A stretch of 64,000 nt of DNA. Origin: Manduca sexta. Its lineage: Eukaryota > Arthropoda > Insecta > Lepidoptera > Sphingidae. Under the pieces are notes generated by a model that was given only the letters and a program-made list of their open reading frames with translations, did no database searches and was not told the origin of the DNA. The translations under genes and the position numbers were made by a program. Below, one piece after another: positions 28,886-41,270 of the stretch. The stretch is from positions 5,766,001-5,830,000 of the forward strand of contig NC_051117.1 of NCBI RefSeq assembly GCF_014839805.1, given 5' to 3'. Each line of letters starts with the position of its first letter. The first letter of the stretch is position 1.

Positions 28886-31800
28886 TCAATCAATTCAGTT
28901 ATCGTTAAGTCAGTGTAGTTATCCAGTTACAAGTTGATTAAAAATGTTTATTAAGGCATTACATGTGTAATTATTATGCCAATTACAAATAGACATGTCT
29001 AGACACGAAATGCTTGCTTTTTCTAGCACTAATGACTTACTAAACTCAACTTAAAAATACCTAAGTAAAAACGTCTAAGTTTGCTCTAAATACCGAGCCA
29101 ATGTTGATTTCGAATAACCAGAAACTTGTATTAGGCGCCACATAACTTCAAGAACTATGTCGGACCATTAAAAGTATGGCAATTTTTTGTCGTTAACTTA
29201 GTTGGCCAGCATTTTGCGTAAATGTTGTAAGTGCTTCGGATTCTTGTTATACTTCGGTTGTATTTGGTAATAAATTATTATTCTTGGTAATATCTGTTTT
29301 TATTAATATAAGTTTTTTATGATCGTTATTGGCAAGACATTGTAAGGTATGCTTTAGGGTTTTATTCTATTTCATACAGCCCAAGGCTTTTAACCATGCT
29401 TGTATGGTATCTATATGTCGAACATATATGTGAACTCGGAGACGGATTTAAAGTGAATTTTCGACCATGAGATGATTGGATACAGTATGCCAGTCTGCAA
29501 AATAAAATGCTAATATATAAGTACACAAGTAGAGCTTCAAATATACCACAGTACCTATCTATTCGTTTTCCAGTCTTTTGGATATTTCGAATTTAGAAGC
29601 CGCAAAAACCTACCGCATCTATAACACTTTTTTTGATAATTAATTTTACCAATTTCTATTCTAGATATTCTTGTTTTAAAATTAAATATTGTCGCTGGTA
29701 TATGAGCTTACTCGTAGATATAAATACAATGTCAGGTCTATATTAATCTATGCACGTTGTGGTGAAATGTACAGCGTCGTATTCATTGCAAAAGTTGCTT
29801 TATGTTTTGGAACTTAACTGCATCGCTTTAATACTAACTTGGCAAATTTTGGAAGATCCGTGTTCGTCTCGTTCGGTCATCTGTCCGCAGATCTTGGTAT
29901 ATTTGCCGGTTTCTAATAAAGATTTTACGGCATGCAGAATACGGAATAATCTAGAATTTGTTTTTATAGTTGCGGTTATGTTAATAAAATTATTATAAAT
30001 GGTTTTGAATCTATTTGTTTTGTGGTATAAATACTTTCGTGTACGATATTAAGTCTAAATGTTGACATTGTTTATATTAAATAACGGCGAATATTTTATA
30101 TATAAATATCTGACTTTGGATTGTAATTACTCACAACAGAAATATATGAATGCCAATAAATATCTTATAACTGTATCGTTTTTAGCTTCTGAAAAGTATT
30201 AAAAATACTATATCTTACATTTGTATATTATATATTTGTACATTACTGACATACTTAAAAATACATACTATCATTTAAAACCTAATAAAAACCTTTACAC
30301 AAATCTCAATCCATTTTAACGAAAACACATTCGCCATACAATTCACTAAGTAAGTCCAACAAGAAGTAACGATAGCCTGAAGTTTTATAAGAAATCACAG
30401 CTCGAGTAGTTTCACCTGGTCCCGGTTTGGTCCAGGAACGTACTGGGAATGTCCCGGGAACGGGTGCAATATGTTAAACTGGTCCTAACTACTGTAAAAT
30501 TGGAATGACATAAGATTATTTGTAGGTATAGTTTTGGTTAAGTATTTCATGTGGTAAATAATTAAGATATAAAAATTGAAATATATATTAAACTTACAAT
30601 TAATTAATCATAGATTTGATGGAGCGATAAGACTGCCATTTGTACTTTTTTTTTATTATTGTTTTACTTTAGTAGCAAAAAAATGTGAATAAATAAATAA
30701 AATATTTATTATCACTGAGGTAAAATTGAAAGTAAAGATTACGTTGTAACAATAATAATAAAAAATCTTTAGAGTAAAATTATACCTATTCATTATTCTA
30801 TCTCATTTTTATGTATTTTTTCAACCTATCGAAACATTAATAAAGTTTACATAATAACTATTTTCAAATAATAAAACTTTGAATTAACTTTATATTACAC
30901 TATTAAATATATTTAACTAAGGACAGCCGGCGGATGTCTAGAACAGTTAAAGTTCTCAAACGGTCACTATCCAAAAGTCGCGTCGTGTGGAACTTTAATT
31001 AACGTTTTTTCCAAAACTTCGCTTTGTGACTTACATTACGAACTTGGCACATTTCTTTACACGAATTTCAATGCTCCAGTTCCGTATTTTGACAGTTTAC
31101 GAAGTTACGAAGGGTACCGCTTAATTCCACCTTGTGTTTTGTGTGAGAATGGGAGTTTACCAACTTTATAAAAGCTTTGAATATCGATGGAAACAATCCC
31201 TGTTTTATGTACTTTAGATTGACATACATTTTGTTAAATGACATTTCAGTCAAAAATCTGAATTAACTAAGAGTTAGTACATTTTGACGACTACGAATTA
31301 AACAGCTAGAATATTCTATTTTAGTTTTTACATATACTATGCTTTTATCGTATATTAACACGCAAAGGAAAGCCAATACTACCGTAACGGTAAAATAAAG
31401 GCTATTATCAATGAAATACGTGTTATTATCGCGTAACTAAGGGTCTGCTCCGTTATATGTTGTGTCAATAAAGAACATACCGTTATATGTGGCCAGACTT
31501 CCGAGGGCTCAGGATAAACTGGCCACAGATTACAACTCTACAGGGAAGTTGTACCTCGCGACCCGTCAACGAAGTTTGGTCTTCAATCAACTCGTGGGCG
31601 GAACTGTCACCTTAGTTGTAATTAGCAAGAGTCTAACAAACGAGGTGCTAACAAAACGCTAGAATCTAAGGAACAGGTTGTTCTGTGTTACACCATTGGT
31701 CTGTTAAACACATAAAGCCACTAACATGAACATGTTATTTACCAATATAGCGAGGTAACGTGATGCCTCGCTGAGTTCGATAACACGTCATCTTATATTG

Positions 31801-32276
31801 CAGGCCGTAATATGTCAGAATCGGATGATCCACAAAATGAAATTATAAATACGCATTAATTATTAAATATTATGTACAAATTTACTCGAAAATAGCGATC
31901 TATTTGTATGAAAATTATAATTAAATTATAAAACATACATTTAAATATAATTCGTAATTTAAATCTATAATAAACCAACGTATATCGCCACAAATACATG
32001 AACAAAATAATAGTTACATTTTGACATAATTAAATAAATATTAAATTGTAAGCATCACTTAACATGATCGAAAATAGCTTAAATATCGAGTATTGATACA
32101 TAAATATTTCAAGACATGAAAGCCTTAATGGGTATTTAATCGAATACCTTCCGGCCGCGTGGGAGTGTGTTTTTAATCTTGACGTATATTATTTTCTGTT
32201 ATGCTGTATTAGAAGTAAAATATCATTTTTGTTTTACCTTCACTGTAAACGGTGAATATTATGGCTTATACCATAC
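28886..32276. other. No gene seen
   Basis: Long AT-rich stretch without a supported gene or repeat. A GC-rich patch at 30414-30471 holds several near-palindromic GGTCC/CCGG/TCCCGGGA motifs. Short open frames at 29750-29998 and 31462-31662 lack domains; the second has no ATG at its start. Confidence 0.4.
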
Positions 32277-32525
32277 AACACAGTAAATTTTAAATCAATT
32301 GAGTCCTTCATAATTGTATTAGCATTAAATTCAATTCTTATTTTAGATATATCGCTGGCTTCTTATAGTAGTAACTATTACAAGTGCATTTGATTTATTT
32401 AAAGTCCAGCGTGATATAACACAGTAAAGTGTAAATCAGTTGAGTTCTTCATAATTGTATTCGCACTAAATTAAACTCTTGTTTTAGATAACCCTGGCTT
32501 ACTATAAAGTTTTATATTATATTTC
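32277..32525. repeat. 141-bp tandem duplication
   Basis: AACACAGTAAA begins at 32277 and again at 32418. Both copies continue with TAAATCA(A/G)TTGAGT, TTCATAATTGTATT and TTTTAGATA, then CTGGCTT or CCTGGCTT, at the same spacing. They differ at scattered bases, so it is an old duplication. Confidence 0.75.
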
Positions 32526-32759
32526 TTGCACAAATGGAATTAATAGTATCACATGATTTTTCCTTTTCAGTAAAACAAATAAATTATCTAATTTTTACCA
32601 ACATGAAAATTATGAATCAAAGTTTGCAACACATCTAAAATTAACATAGAATCTTTTAATAGAGAGCCAGCGATGTGTAAATTATATTCTAAATATCTTA
32701 GTAAGTATAAAATAACACAATAGATTTTCTTAACGTTATTGTCAGTCATTTCCAGAATT

Positions 32760-32870
32760 AAAAACTAACTGGTCCATTGCAACACATATAGACCGTTGTG
32801 TTGTTATGAACACACATGTATGTTAAAGATGTCTCTATTCACACTAATCTGCCAAATAGAGTAGTTTTTT
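32760..32870 (+). repeat. Dispersed repeat family K, fragment
   Basis: Similar to 34420-34490: CCGTTGTGTTGTTATGAACACACATG corresponds to CGTTCTGTGTCATTATGAATACACATA. Weak match. Confidence 0.3.
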
Positions 32871-33369
32871 GTAAAAGCATAAGCAGAAAAATTTTCAGAT
32901 TATACATGCCGCCTCCTTTATATATATTTCTAAGAGCACCCACAATATATTTTAGACAATAATAAATATAATTATTATGTATTTTAAATAAACTTGTTTT
33001 ATGATAATACTCACTTCAAGTTATATTCTCATGTAGATTCGCCTTAGGTTACAAAGCAGTTTCTCTTTCCTGTGAAATTATGGCCTAACTTCCTAGGATT
33101 TTACAAATTACATTTAATTATAATATAGACGTCACAGAGTGCCATTTACATGCAGTGGATATTTTTTTGTTGAGGATGTCGTATGCCCAAATGATTATGT
33201 TTAAGGTGATCTTGTTGAATATTTATTCATAAAGAAAAATATGTCCAAATTGTGTTTGATCTTATATTGAACGAAGACGTATTAAAGAAACGAAAACATG
33301 TCAATTGTCAATCTTCAAAATAATATTTTTGTTTCTGTCAAATACATTAAATCCATACCTTCTTTTTCT

Positions 33370-33613
33370 GGTGGTATATATTTTTTACCCACCCGGATAG
33401 CGACCACCGTACACCAGGTGTTAAAATCCGCCATAGTGGCCCACGTAAATGTGTCGTGTGCCGGAATCAGAGCCTGCATAAATCCGGTATTAACAGGCCG
33501 GCATAATTGTGTCGACTGCCGACGCATAATCATCTCTCGTCAGTCGACATTCTATTGAACTCCACTCCACTTACCATCAGAAGCACTGGGGTCGCTTTGC
33601 GCGTATAAAAAAG
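33370..33613 (+). mobile_element. Poly(A) retroposon family B, near full length
   Basis: It begins GGTGGTATATATTTTTTACC and passes GGATAGCGACCACCGTACAC, CCGGCATAATTGTGTCGACTG and GTCGACATTCTATTG. It reaches CTCCACTTACCATCAG and ends TATAAAAAAG. Other copies are at 39741, 41051, 42484, 60514, 61334 and 61951. Frames inside it are not genes. Confidence 0.75.
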
Positions 33614-34020
33614 GAGCTTATAAAAAGTGGGTACTTACATTATATTACCTTAAAAAATATTTATCAGACACGCTTTCGTGGTTTGTTATTTACTAATAAT
33701 ATTAATACCGAAAATACTTATTAAAATAGATTCTGCGTCTAAGTTAAAAAAGAATTCAGCCGACACGCGTCCGCTCCGTGAAATTTAAAAACGTGTTAAA
33801 AATAATTCTCGGAGCCAGCGGTAATCCCAGCTTAACTACAGCTAATTACTTACCCAATTTGCTAAACTAACACCATCTATTAGCTAATTAGATTTTGTCT
33901 CATGTGTCTTTAAACGGTGTTATGTTGACCAACGATATGTTTCGGTTACTGCGGTTTATATGGAAAGGAGTATTTCTCGCATTCTCGGTCAATTTATGCT
34001 GCTTGCGAATTATTCCCAAG

Positions 34021-34262
34021 GGTGCAGATCTCTGACATTTGTAAAATGATGTGTATATTCTTTGTGAATTATCGCTTGCTTTAACGGTGATGGAAAACAT
34101 AGAGAGAAAACCTGCATACCTGAGAAGTTCTTTATAGGAATTTTGAGGGTGTGTAAAGTCTACCAATACGCACTACGCCAGCGTGGTGGACTAAGGCCTA
34201 TTCCTCTCAGAAGTAGATAAGGCTTGTGCTTAGCATGGTATAGAATATACAAGGCTGATATT
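34021..34262 (+). mobile_element. SINE family E, 5'-truncated
   Basis: It runs from GATCTCTGACATTTG through TGAATTATCGCTTGCTTTAA and ACCTGAGAAGTTCTTTATAG to the tail GTGGTGGACTAAGGCCTATTC and ATACAAGGCTGATATTTC. The tRNA head is missing. Confidence 0.65.
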
Positions 34263-34324
34263 TCATTTAATTGTGATTTATATGACAGAAGAATACTGAC
34301 AATAAGTACCTTACTGCCTTAGTC

Positions 34325-34590
34325 TATCTAGAAGGGACGCGCCATGTATTTATTGCTGCAATTGATTTTGTCACGTTCAATGTAACTACTACATAGAAAG
34401 AGCAACACACACATTACTAAATCGTTCTGTGTCATTATGAATACACATATAAATGAATCTTAAACAGTCTGTTTTACGCACACTACTACAGTTTAATGTA
34501 AGCATATTATACTTTGGCAAAAAGATCATCACACAGGCCGCGACCTTATCTAACCTATTACATACATCGGGGCCATACACATAAAAAAAT
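34325..34590 (+). repeat. Dispersed repeat family K, uninterrupted copy
   Basis: GGGACGCGCCATGTATTTATTG, TTCAATGTAACTACTACATAG and TTTTACGCACACTACTACAG match 8128-8545. The class is unknown. Confidence 0.5.
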
Positions 34591-34961
34591 GTGGTTCGAT
34601 TATAAGTCCTATGTAAAAACTTATAGGGGACATTTTTCCATCAATCGGACAATACCAAACTCCATATTAACACTAAGGGGCGAACAAAACTAAATTCTCT
34701 AAATAATGAACAACACATGTCCTTTAGAACACAGGAACTAAAGAGGGCATACAGCACCATTAAAATTTCGTGCAAATTTAACCCTTTTAGGTCGTATTTA
34801 AAGTAACACCTTAGCACATAAGTGCGGTCGGGCACCTGGGACCTGTGGCAACGCGTTGTAATTCTAAAATATTGAAGGGTTAGACTAAGATAAATACTAG
34901 AACGTGTTTGTATAGTTTTGATACCAAGCAACGTGGTCCTGTTTTGAGACTTAGTTACACA

Positions 34962-35017
34962 TGCATCATCAGCTGCAAGACGTCCACTGCTGAACAATGG
35001 ACCTTTCCCAAAGATTT
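34962..35017 (-). mobile_element. LINE tail fragment
   Basis: CATCATCAGCTGCAAGACGTCC and ACTGCTGAACAATGGACCTTTCCC are the complement of a common lepidopteran LINE 3' end. Confidence 0.45.
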
Positions 35018-35175
35018 CCTGATCTACCTATTTAATTAGGTTGCTTGAATATCTATTATCTATATCTTCAGGTTTAAATTATTCTAATGATGAATTAGTT
35101 ATTAAGACATTGGAATGTGTCCCGCAGTGCTTTCTATTTTTAAAACTCCCTTTTTTATATTATTTTCGCATTTTG

Positions 35176-35462
35176 TCTAAAAAGAGCATATATATAATAT
35201 AAAACTAAGTTCCCAAAAGCTGTCTGTACATGTGAGCAATTTTCTCAAAATTTACTGGACGGATTTTTGTACGGTTTTTACGAAAAAATAGGGCAATTCT
35301 TGAGGAAGGTTTAAGTTAATAGTATATGACGGTTTTATGTAAATTTACTGAAATATAACAATTAGTGTTGAAGAGTTAGCGAGATTGTGAAAAATCTCGT
35401 GGGTCGGGATTTACGCGGGAAATAACGTTGCGAATCACTGATTTCCACGCGGGCATAGCTAG
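35176..35462 (+). mobile_element. Lep1-type non-autonomous Helitron
   Basis: It starts with TCTAAAAAGAGCATATATA and ends GCGGGCATAGCTAG with T after, fitting a Helitron with TC start and CTAG end inserted beside T. It shares its full length with the minus-strand copy at 7452-7700. There is no coding sequence. The Lep1/ISBu2 identity is from memory. Confidence 0.55.
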
Positions 35463-35877
35463 TTTATTATAAATGGATACCGATGTTGAAATCACAATTC
35501 CTCTAAAAGAAGTATTTACGAGTAAATTACGAACCCTATAAAATTCGATATTCGCAAACATTCCCTAATTCTCTTTTTAACACCAAAAATTTGTAATATC
35601 GTCGAAATACTCAAGGGTCTGTAAAGTGACCGCCCACGGAGAATATCCATTATAATTAAATATTCTTATTTCCCTTACAAGTGAGGCCGCACGCCGATAC
35701 AGGTGGACTTTGCATAATTAAATAGCCTTACAAGTGGGGCCTTTTTCGACAAACTTGGGGAGATGCTTAAATTTTCTAAATTGGACCAGAAATTTAGGCA
35801 CTGACGTTATAGGTTTAATTGTTGAATTTCAGACCGTTCTAAAATGTATTCTTTTGCTATTAGATTACGGTTTGGTT

Positions 35878-35956
35878 TATAATGTTTTTTTTGTTTTCAG
35901 GTAAATTTCAAGATATAACTGGTACAGTTAATCTAGAGGCAGCAGCAGCGGTGGGT
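35878..35956 (+). promoter_or_regulatory. Candidate recursive splice site 2 with possible 50-bp exon
   Basis: GTTTTTTTTGTTTTCAG ends in AG at 35899-35900 and is followed directly by GTAAAT. A donor-like GCG|GTGGGT lies at 35950/35951. The 50-bp segment is open in only one phase: its first two bases complete a codon, then 16 codons follow ending in four alanines, and it closes on a codon boundary. It could be a microexon that restores a donor at its own 5' edge, as in the Ubx microexons of flies, or a zero-length ratchet point. No product is recognised. Confidence 0.35.
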
Positions 35957-36774
35957 ACAGACTTACAGCTTTGTTTATTTATTTACTGTGTTACACCGAC
36001 GACACGTCACAATACAATATAACGATAATTAAATATATAGGAATTATCACAGTATGAAATGCCATTACAGGTGTATGCAACTTTTAAAAGTTTTAGTGCC
36101 AGAATAGGAAAAATATAAATAGATGCACTATAATTTATTGGATGACAACGCCTGGATTGTAAATCCAAGTTGGCCAATCTACGTCCAATTAAGGAAAAAA
36201 AATAGATACCTACTATAAGCAAGCAAAGGAGAATGCCCATTTTTGTATGAAAGTTAGGCTACGCTTGCGTCTGTACAAAACCTTCACTAAACTATAGGGA
36301 ATATATCCTAAATCTTATATAAATTGAAAACAATTGGATATTCGATGGGGTTCGGAGTAATCTGAATTTTTATAACTCGGTTATTTTGAGGTTAAGTATG
36401 GACTGCAATAATGTACGGTAGAAAGTACCTACGTGCCTAATTAAGTTCAATATTGCAGTACCTACTTGATATTGCTATAAACAATTATTGGACATTCTTT
36501 TCACTTAGCTTTAATCGGCCTTATAAGAAACTGATAGGTATTAACATATCTGATGAGACGAAGCTCCAATAAAACTTCTAAGATAGTATGGCGGAATATT
36601 AGTTTTTCCACTGAGCATATACTATCCGACCCTTTGTGTAAGTACATATTTTTCTGACTTATGACTTATTCTATTACATGGATTAACTTAATCTTTATAT
36701 TCACCTACCATTATCTCATTTCAATATGGCGTCAACACATATTGTAGAATAGATTCAGCTTAGTTTTTATGACC
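35957..36774. other. No gene seen
   Basis: AT-rich sequence with no supported gene. Confidence 0.4.
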
Positions 36775-36910
36775 GGCCGCATGCCTGACGCCAACCCTCT
36801 TTGGAGGATTCCGATCCCAGGCAAGTCATGTTAGAAACATCGAGATAAAATGTTGCTTGGCCTGGAAATCGAACAGGAACCCAGCAACTAACTTCACAGC
36901 CTGATTAGGC
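36775..36910 (-). mobile_element. Possible tRNA-derived SINE
   Basis: On the minus strand, CTGTTCGATTTCC resembles a B box and AGTTAGTTGCTGGG precedes it. The body includes CCTGGGATCGGAATCC. There is only one copy in the window, so this is tentative. Confidence 0.3.
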
Positions 36911-39049
36911 TAATAGTTACTTATCATAGGAAAAAAACAAGAAATACAAAATCCGATGTATATTTTTATATAGAAGTGTATTTTTGATAGAGGTATATTT
37001 TCTTGGCTTCCCAGAAAACAAACAAGAACTTGATGTAGCCACAACACGCTTATAATACTGCTGAAGTGAGTGAATGACTTCTTGCAGTGCTGGTCGGGTC
37101 ATGTCATATCGTTGTTGTCTGTGAACCTCTCTATTAACTGATCTCCAGCAGGCAGCATAAACTCATTCCAGCCTTGAAACCTAAAATATAATGTAGAAGT
37201 TGAGTAAACATGTTCAGATTATTATTATTGTTAAACTGTTTTCTTTAGTTTTTGCAAGATTTTTCCCACATTGTGGGTAGGTTAATAATAATCTACATAA
37301 CGTACAAAGTGGATAGCTTGTCTAAGAAATATACTTATCGTTGCTGTGGCACCGCATTGGTGCAGTTAATACACCGCCGGGATATGTCGTCTCGATTAAC
37401 TGTCCTGGGTCTAGGCTCTAGACGACTTTGTGTTGCTAACTAAAAGGCTTCCGTCTCAAAGTTCGGAACACACTATACACCTTGTTTCTTAACAGTGAAT
37501 TTCTCGACTCAACTTTAAAATACATAAGAATAACACTCTGATCTTGAGTAAAATATTTTAATAATGAAATGTTTTCATTCCGACAAATCTAAAGTGTCAA
37601 ATTGTCATTCATTTCAGTTGCCAGTATAATAAAAATCAGTACCCATATATTCATTTAATTAAAAATAAAGTCCAGTCATGTTTAAGCTGACTTTAGTATT
37701 TCTGTCAATGCAAGTAAAAGTCGCCATTTGTTTGTTTTTAGAAGGATTAATATTTTATCTTTTTTACCAGCTATTTGGAGTTTGATCATAATTATTAAGT
37801 AAAATATATTTTTTATAACAATGTTTTGTTTAATTAATAATATATTTAATCCATATATTATAGATTCAAGTACAAGCACATTTATTGTGCATATCAACTT
37901 TTTTTATTCCATTTAAAAGAGGAATTTGTTATATATTGGTATCAATTCGCCATATTGGCAGAAAATTATCCGGTGTTTGATTTGCAACAATTAAACAACT
38001 TTTTTTTTAATATCTTTAAAACCCCTATTTGCTTAAGACTGAAATAAATACAAATGAAGTAATAATTAAAATTATGATTTTACATGGTTATTTGATTAAG
38101 ACGCATGACTGACGCAAAGATAGCCTGGTTTTGGGCATTGTCCTTTATAGCCAACACGTGCCATCCGGATGACAAATGTTTTTATAACTCGTAAACGTCA
38201 TAAAATTATGAATGGATAGTAAAATTAAGAAGTGCTGTCATCGATAATTTTATTATGTTAGGAGAGTGTTATGGCGATCAAATCAATATTTTTAAAAATA
38301 ATAATTTTATGGATTCTATACGCAGTTCAGAAATTCACAATAATACGAAAATAAGACTCCTTTAGTATACTGTTGTCCATGGAGTGGACATTTTTTATTT
38401 ATTAACCTTTTGCACATGAGTAATACAAAACAAATAAAAAGCAATAAATAAGTACTAATGGCGGTCTTATCGCTCTAGGCGATTCTTTCAGACAACCATG
38501 GGATGGATATTAGAAACGGAGAAATTATACTATAAATAAAACTCCTTAAACAAATAAAAAGCTAAGTCATGTAAATACAATAGTTGATAACTCTAATTAA
38601 ATAATACTTACAACTTCAATACAATAGAAATTAAGTGGCTGACGTACATTCCAATTCATAATCAAATGTAATTATTGAAATTACTAATAAACCCTCATTA
38701 TAATTGTAGTATTCAAAGGATTGTTAAGGCGAAGCTTTATTAAGATAATACCCACACATTCCATTGATTTTCAACTCTAAAACGAAGGTCGTAGAATTCC
38801 AATCGACTTCAACTTACAAGTGGTAAAGTATACGAAAGGACCACGTTCTTAACTTAGTATATTATAAATATGTAAAGTTCAATTTGTTGCAAAATATTTA
38901 TTCTATGGAATTCAGTTACGATTATCAGTGAATTTTAGGACAATTATACAGTTATATGATGCTCCGCTCCCATTTGGTGACAGCGTGATGTTATATAGTC
39001 TTTCTTGATAAATGAGTTATACAACAATAAAAGATTTTTTCAATTCGAA
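36911..39049. other. No gene seen
   Basis: Very AT-rich sequence with no supported gene, RNA or repeat. Confidence 0.45.
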
Positions 39050-39118
39050 CCAGAAGTTCCTGATATTAGCGCGTTCAAAAAAACAAACTCTTCAGCTTTA
39101 TATAATAGTATACATTAT
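39050..39118 (+). mobile_element. Helitron-like end fragment
   Basis: GCGTTCAAAAAAACAAACTCTTC and AGCTTTATATAATAGTATAC match the end of the copy at 46417-46622. Confidence 0.4.
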
Positions 39119-39314
39119 CGCTTACATGTCTAACTTATGGTACCTCACATAACCAAATTATTCTTCTATGCTATTATTATAAAGTGTAATAAGATTGGTT
39201 CGTTGTGGACAATGCCCTAAATATATAAATAAAAAAAATGTCGAGGATACGATTATATTTAAAATGCATTAAGTCTAGCAAATTCAAGCAATGATAGCAT
39301 ATCAAAAACAATTA

Positions 39315-39375
39315 TCGGAATCGAACCCACTTCTCTTTAACTCAAAGTGCAGCGTAATGCACTATTGAGCTGGAA
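39315..39375 (-). mobile_element. tRNA-like SINE head
   Basis: On the minus strand, GAGCTGG-side sequence AGCTCAATAGTGCATTACGC is followed by GTGGGTTCGATTCCG, a good B box. This is a SINE head rather than a working tRNA: no full cloverleaf can be drawn. Confidence 0.4.
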
Positions 39376-39740
39376 ATTAGACAGCCACACAAAGGTTTAT
39401 CGTTCTTTTATTTCATTCTCACGCCTTCAAAGGGATCAATAGCCAAATTAGTTTTTTATTTAACAAAAAACTCTTTCGAATTATTTCACAGATCGAACAT
39501 TAATAGTTTAGGCATTTTTGGGTGGTAATTTTTAATAATGAAGCTATGAGAGCGTATAGATCAAATTAGCTTAGCTCTTTGTCTGCAATCGGCATTAGGC
39601 AACATCATTCCAGTTGCAAATGATGAGCTAAGTTAGTTTAACTTAAGTCTTACAGCTGAGAACATTAATATGGCTTAGTTTATATTGTTCGCGGTCTGAA
39701 AACAAAAGAAAAAAATATCTGCTAAATATAAGTGCTGTTA

Positions 39741-39966
39741 GTAGGATATATTAGGATAGCGACCACCGGACACAAGCTAAAACCCGCCATACTGGCTCAT
39801 GTAAATGTCGAGTTTCGAAATTAGCCTATGTATATCCGGTTCTTACAGGCCGGCATAATTGCGTCGACTGCCGATGGGTAATCATCTCTCAGTCGACATT
39901 TTTTTGGACCCCACTCCACTTACCATCAGGTGCTATGGGGTCATTTTGATGTGCCCATATGAAAAA
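39741..39966 (+). mobile_element. Poly(A) retroposon family B
   Basis: It runs from GGATAGCGACCACCGGACAC through CCGGCATAATTGCGTCGACTG and CCACTCCACTTACCATCAGG to a weak A-rich end. The first terminal block is eroded. Confidence 0.7.
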
Positions 39967-40639
39967 CTAAAATGATTCAGATTAGGTAAATATCTACATT
40001 GTAGGTACTGCAATATCCGAATGGTGTCAGTATTTAGTGAGTTTTTTTATTTTTTCCACCTTTTATGGGATGTGCAGTTTAGCTCGCGTGTTCGAATAAT
40101 TCCTTCTTTCAACTGTTCAAATGGATGTTTTATATCCGATCCGATGTATTGACTGTACTGTGTCGTGGTTCAATAATACTAGTGTTAATGTATAGGGGTT
40201 TCTGGTATATTCAGTTTGGATACATTGTTTTATTAAAGAGTTTATTTGTGTAAAAATAATTATTGTTAGTGTTTAAACCGCTTTGTCAAATACTTCGTCA
40301 TCGGAGAAAAATCTCAGAAATATAAAGACTGATTGCTAATTCTCATAATTGCTTTAAAATAGCGAAAATTAACAAGCAATGTATCATTTAAATATAAAAT
40401 TGATAATTTCCAAAAATCTAACCATCTTTTTTATTTTTGAATACGCTATTATAATATAAAGGTTTTATTATGTAAAAGTTTACACAAATTGTTGCCTCTC
40501 ATAGTATTATACAACGTAATTACAAGATGCAAGACGCTGCAGTTCTTGTAAACTTAATCAAGAGGAAACTATTATATTTTTAGCATTATTTTCCTTTGTT
40601 CACGCTTTATATGATAAAGGTACATTTTAAACGAAACAT

Positions 40640-40840
40640 TAAACCTGTCCTTTTCAAGGGTAGGCAGTGATACCCATATTTCGCCAAATGTCCCATTTTT
40701 AAATATGCATTGCAATTAATTGTGAATGATTTAAGTTCTGTCTGATCTGGGTAGAAAAATCTAATGTTACCTGCACCGGGGGTCGAACCCGAAGGCACTC
40801 TTACCTCAATACAAGTTACGGAATCAGTATAATTTTCAAA
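40640..40840 (-). mobile_element. tRNA-derived SINE family D
   Basis: A single copy. On the minus strand the B box is GGGTTCGACCCCCGG-like, followed by a body whose + reading is TCTGATCTGGGTAGAAAAATC and GGTAGGCAGTGATACCCAT. The layout is that of other lepidopteran tRNA-SINEs. Confidence 0.5.
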
Positions 40841-41050
40841 TAAAAAAGCAATGTCTCTTTGACTTTCCTTAGTAAGCCTAAGCCTCGTATACAAATCTAT
40901 AGAACTCACAGCAAGCGATTATAGAAGTATTAGCTTCGAGAGGCCTCCAGGTAGTAGACCCTATACAGCTAGTATACCAAGATCCTCCTTCGGATTTAAG
41001 TAAAAAGGACTTGTCTACCCAGAGCCTCACATTTATATGTACACGACAAA

Positions 41051-41270
41051 GACTCCACTGCACCTGATGGTAAGTGGAGTGGGGTCCAATAGAATGTCGA
41101 CTGACGAGAGCTGATTACCCCTCAGCAGTCGACACGATTTTGCCTGTTGGCACTGGATATATACAAGCTGATCCCGGAAAGCGACACACGTGGGCCACTA
41201 TGATGGGTTTTAACACCTTGTGTACGGTGTTCGCTATCCGAGCGGATATGAAATATATCCTACCACCAGC
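41051..41270 (-). mobile_element. Poly(A) retroposon family B, minus strand
   Basis: GCACCTGATGGTAAGTGGAG is the complement of the 3' signature. GAATGTCGACTGACGAGAG, GTGTACGGTGTTCGCTATCC and the 5' end ATATCCTACCACC follow. The frame across it is a chance frame. Confidence 0.75.

Noticed and set aside
31462..31662. 66-codon + frame in a locally GC-richer patch
   Set aside because: It begins at GTG with no ATG and has no recognisable motif.
34641..34997. 118-codon minus-strand ORF
   Set aside because: Overlaps a LINE tail remnant at one end and has no domain; chance length.
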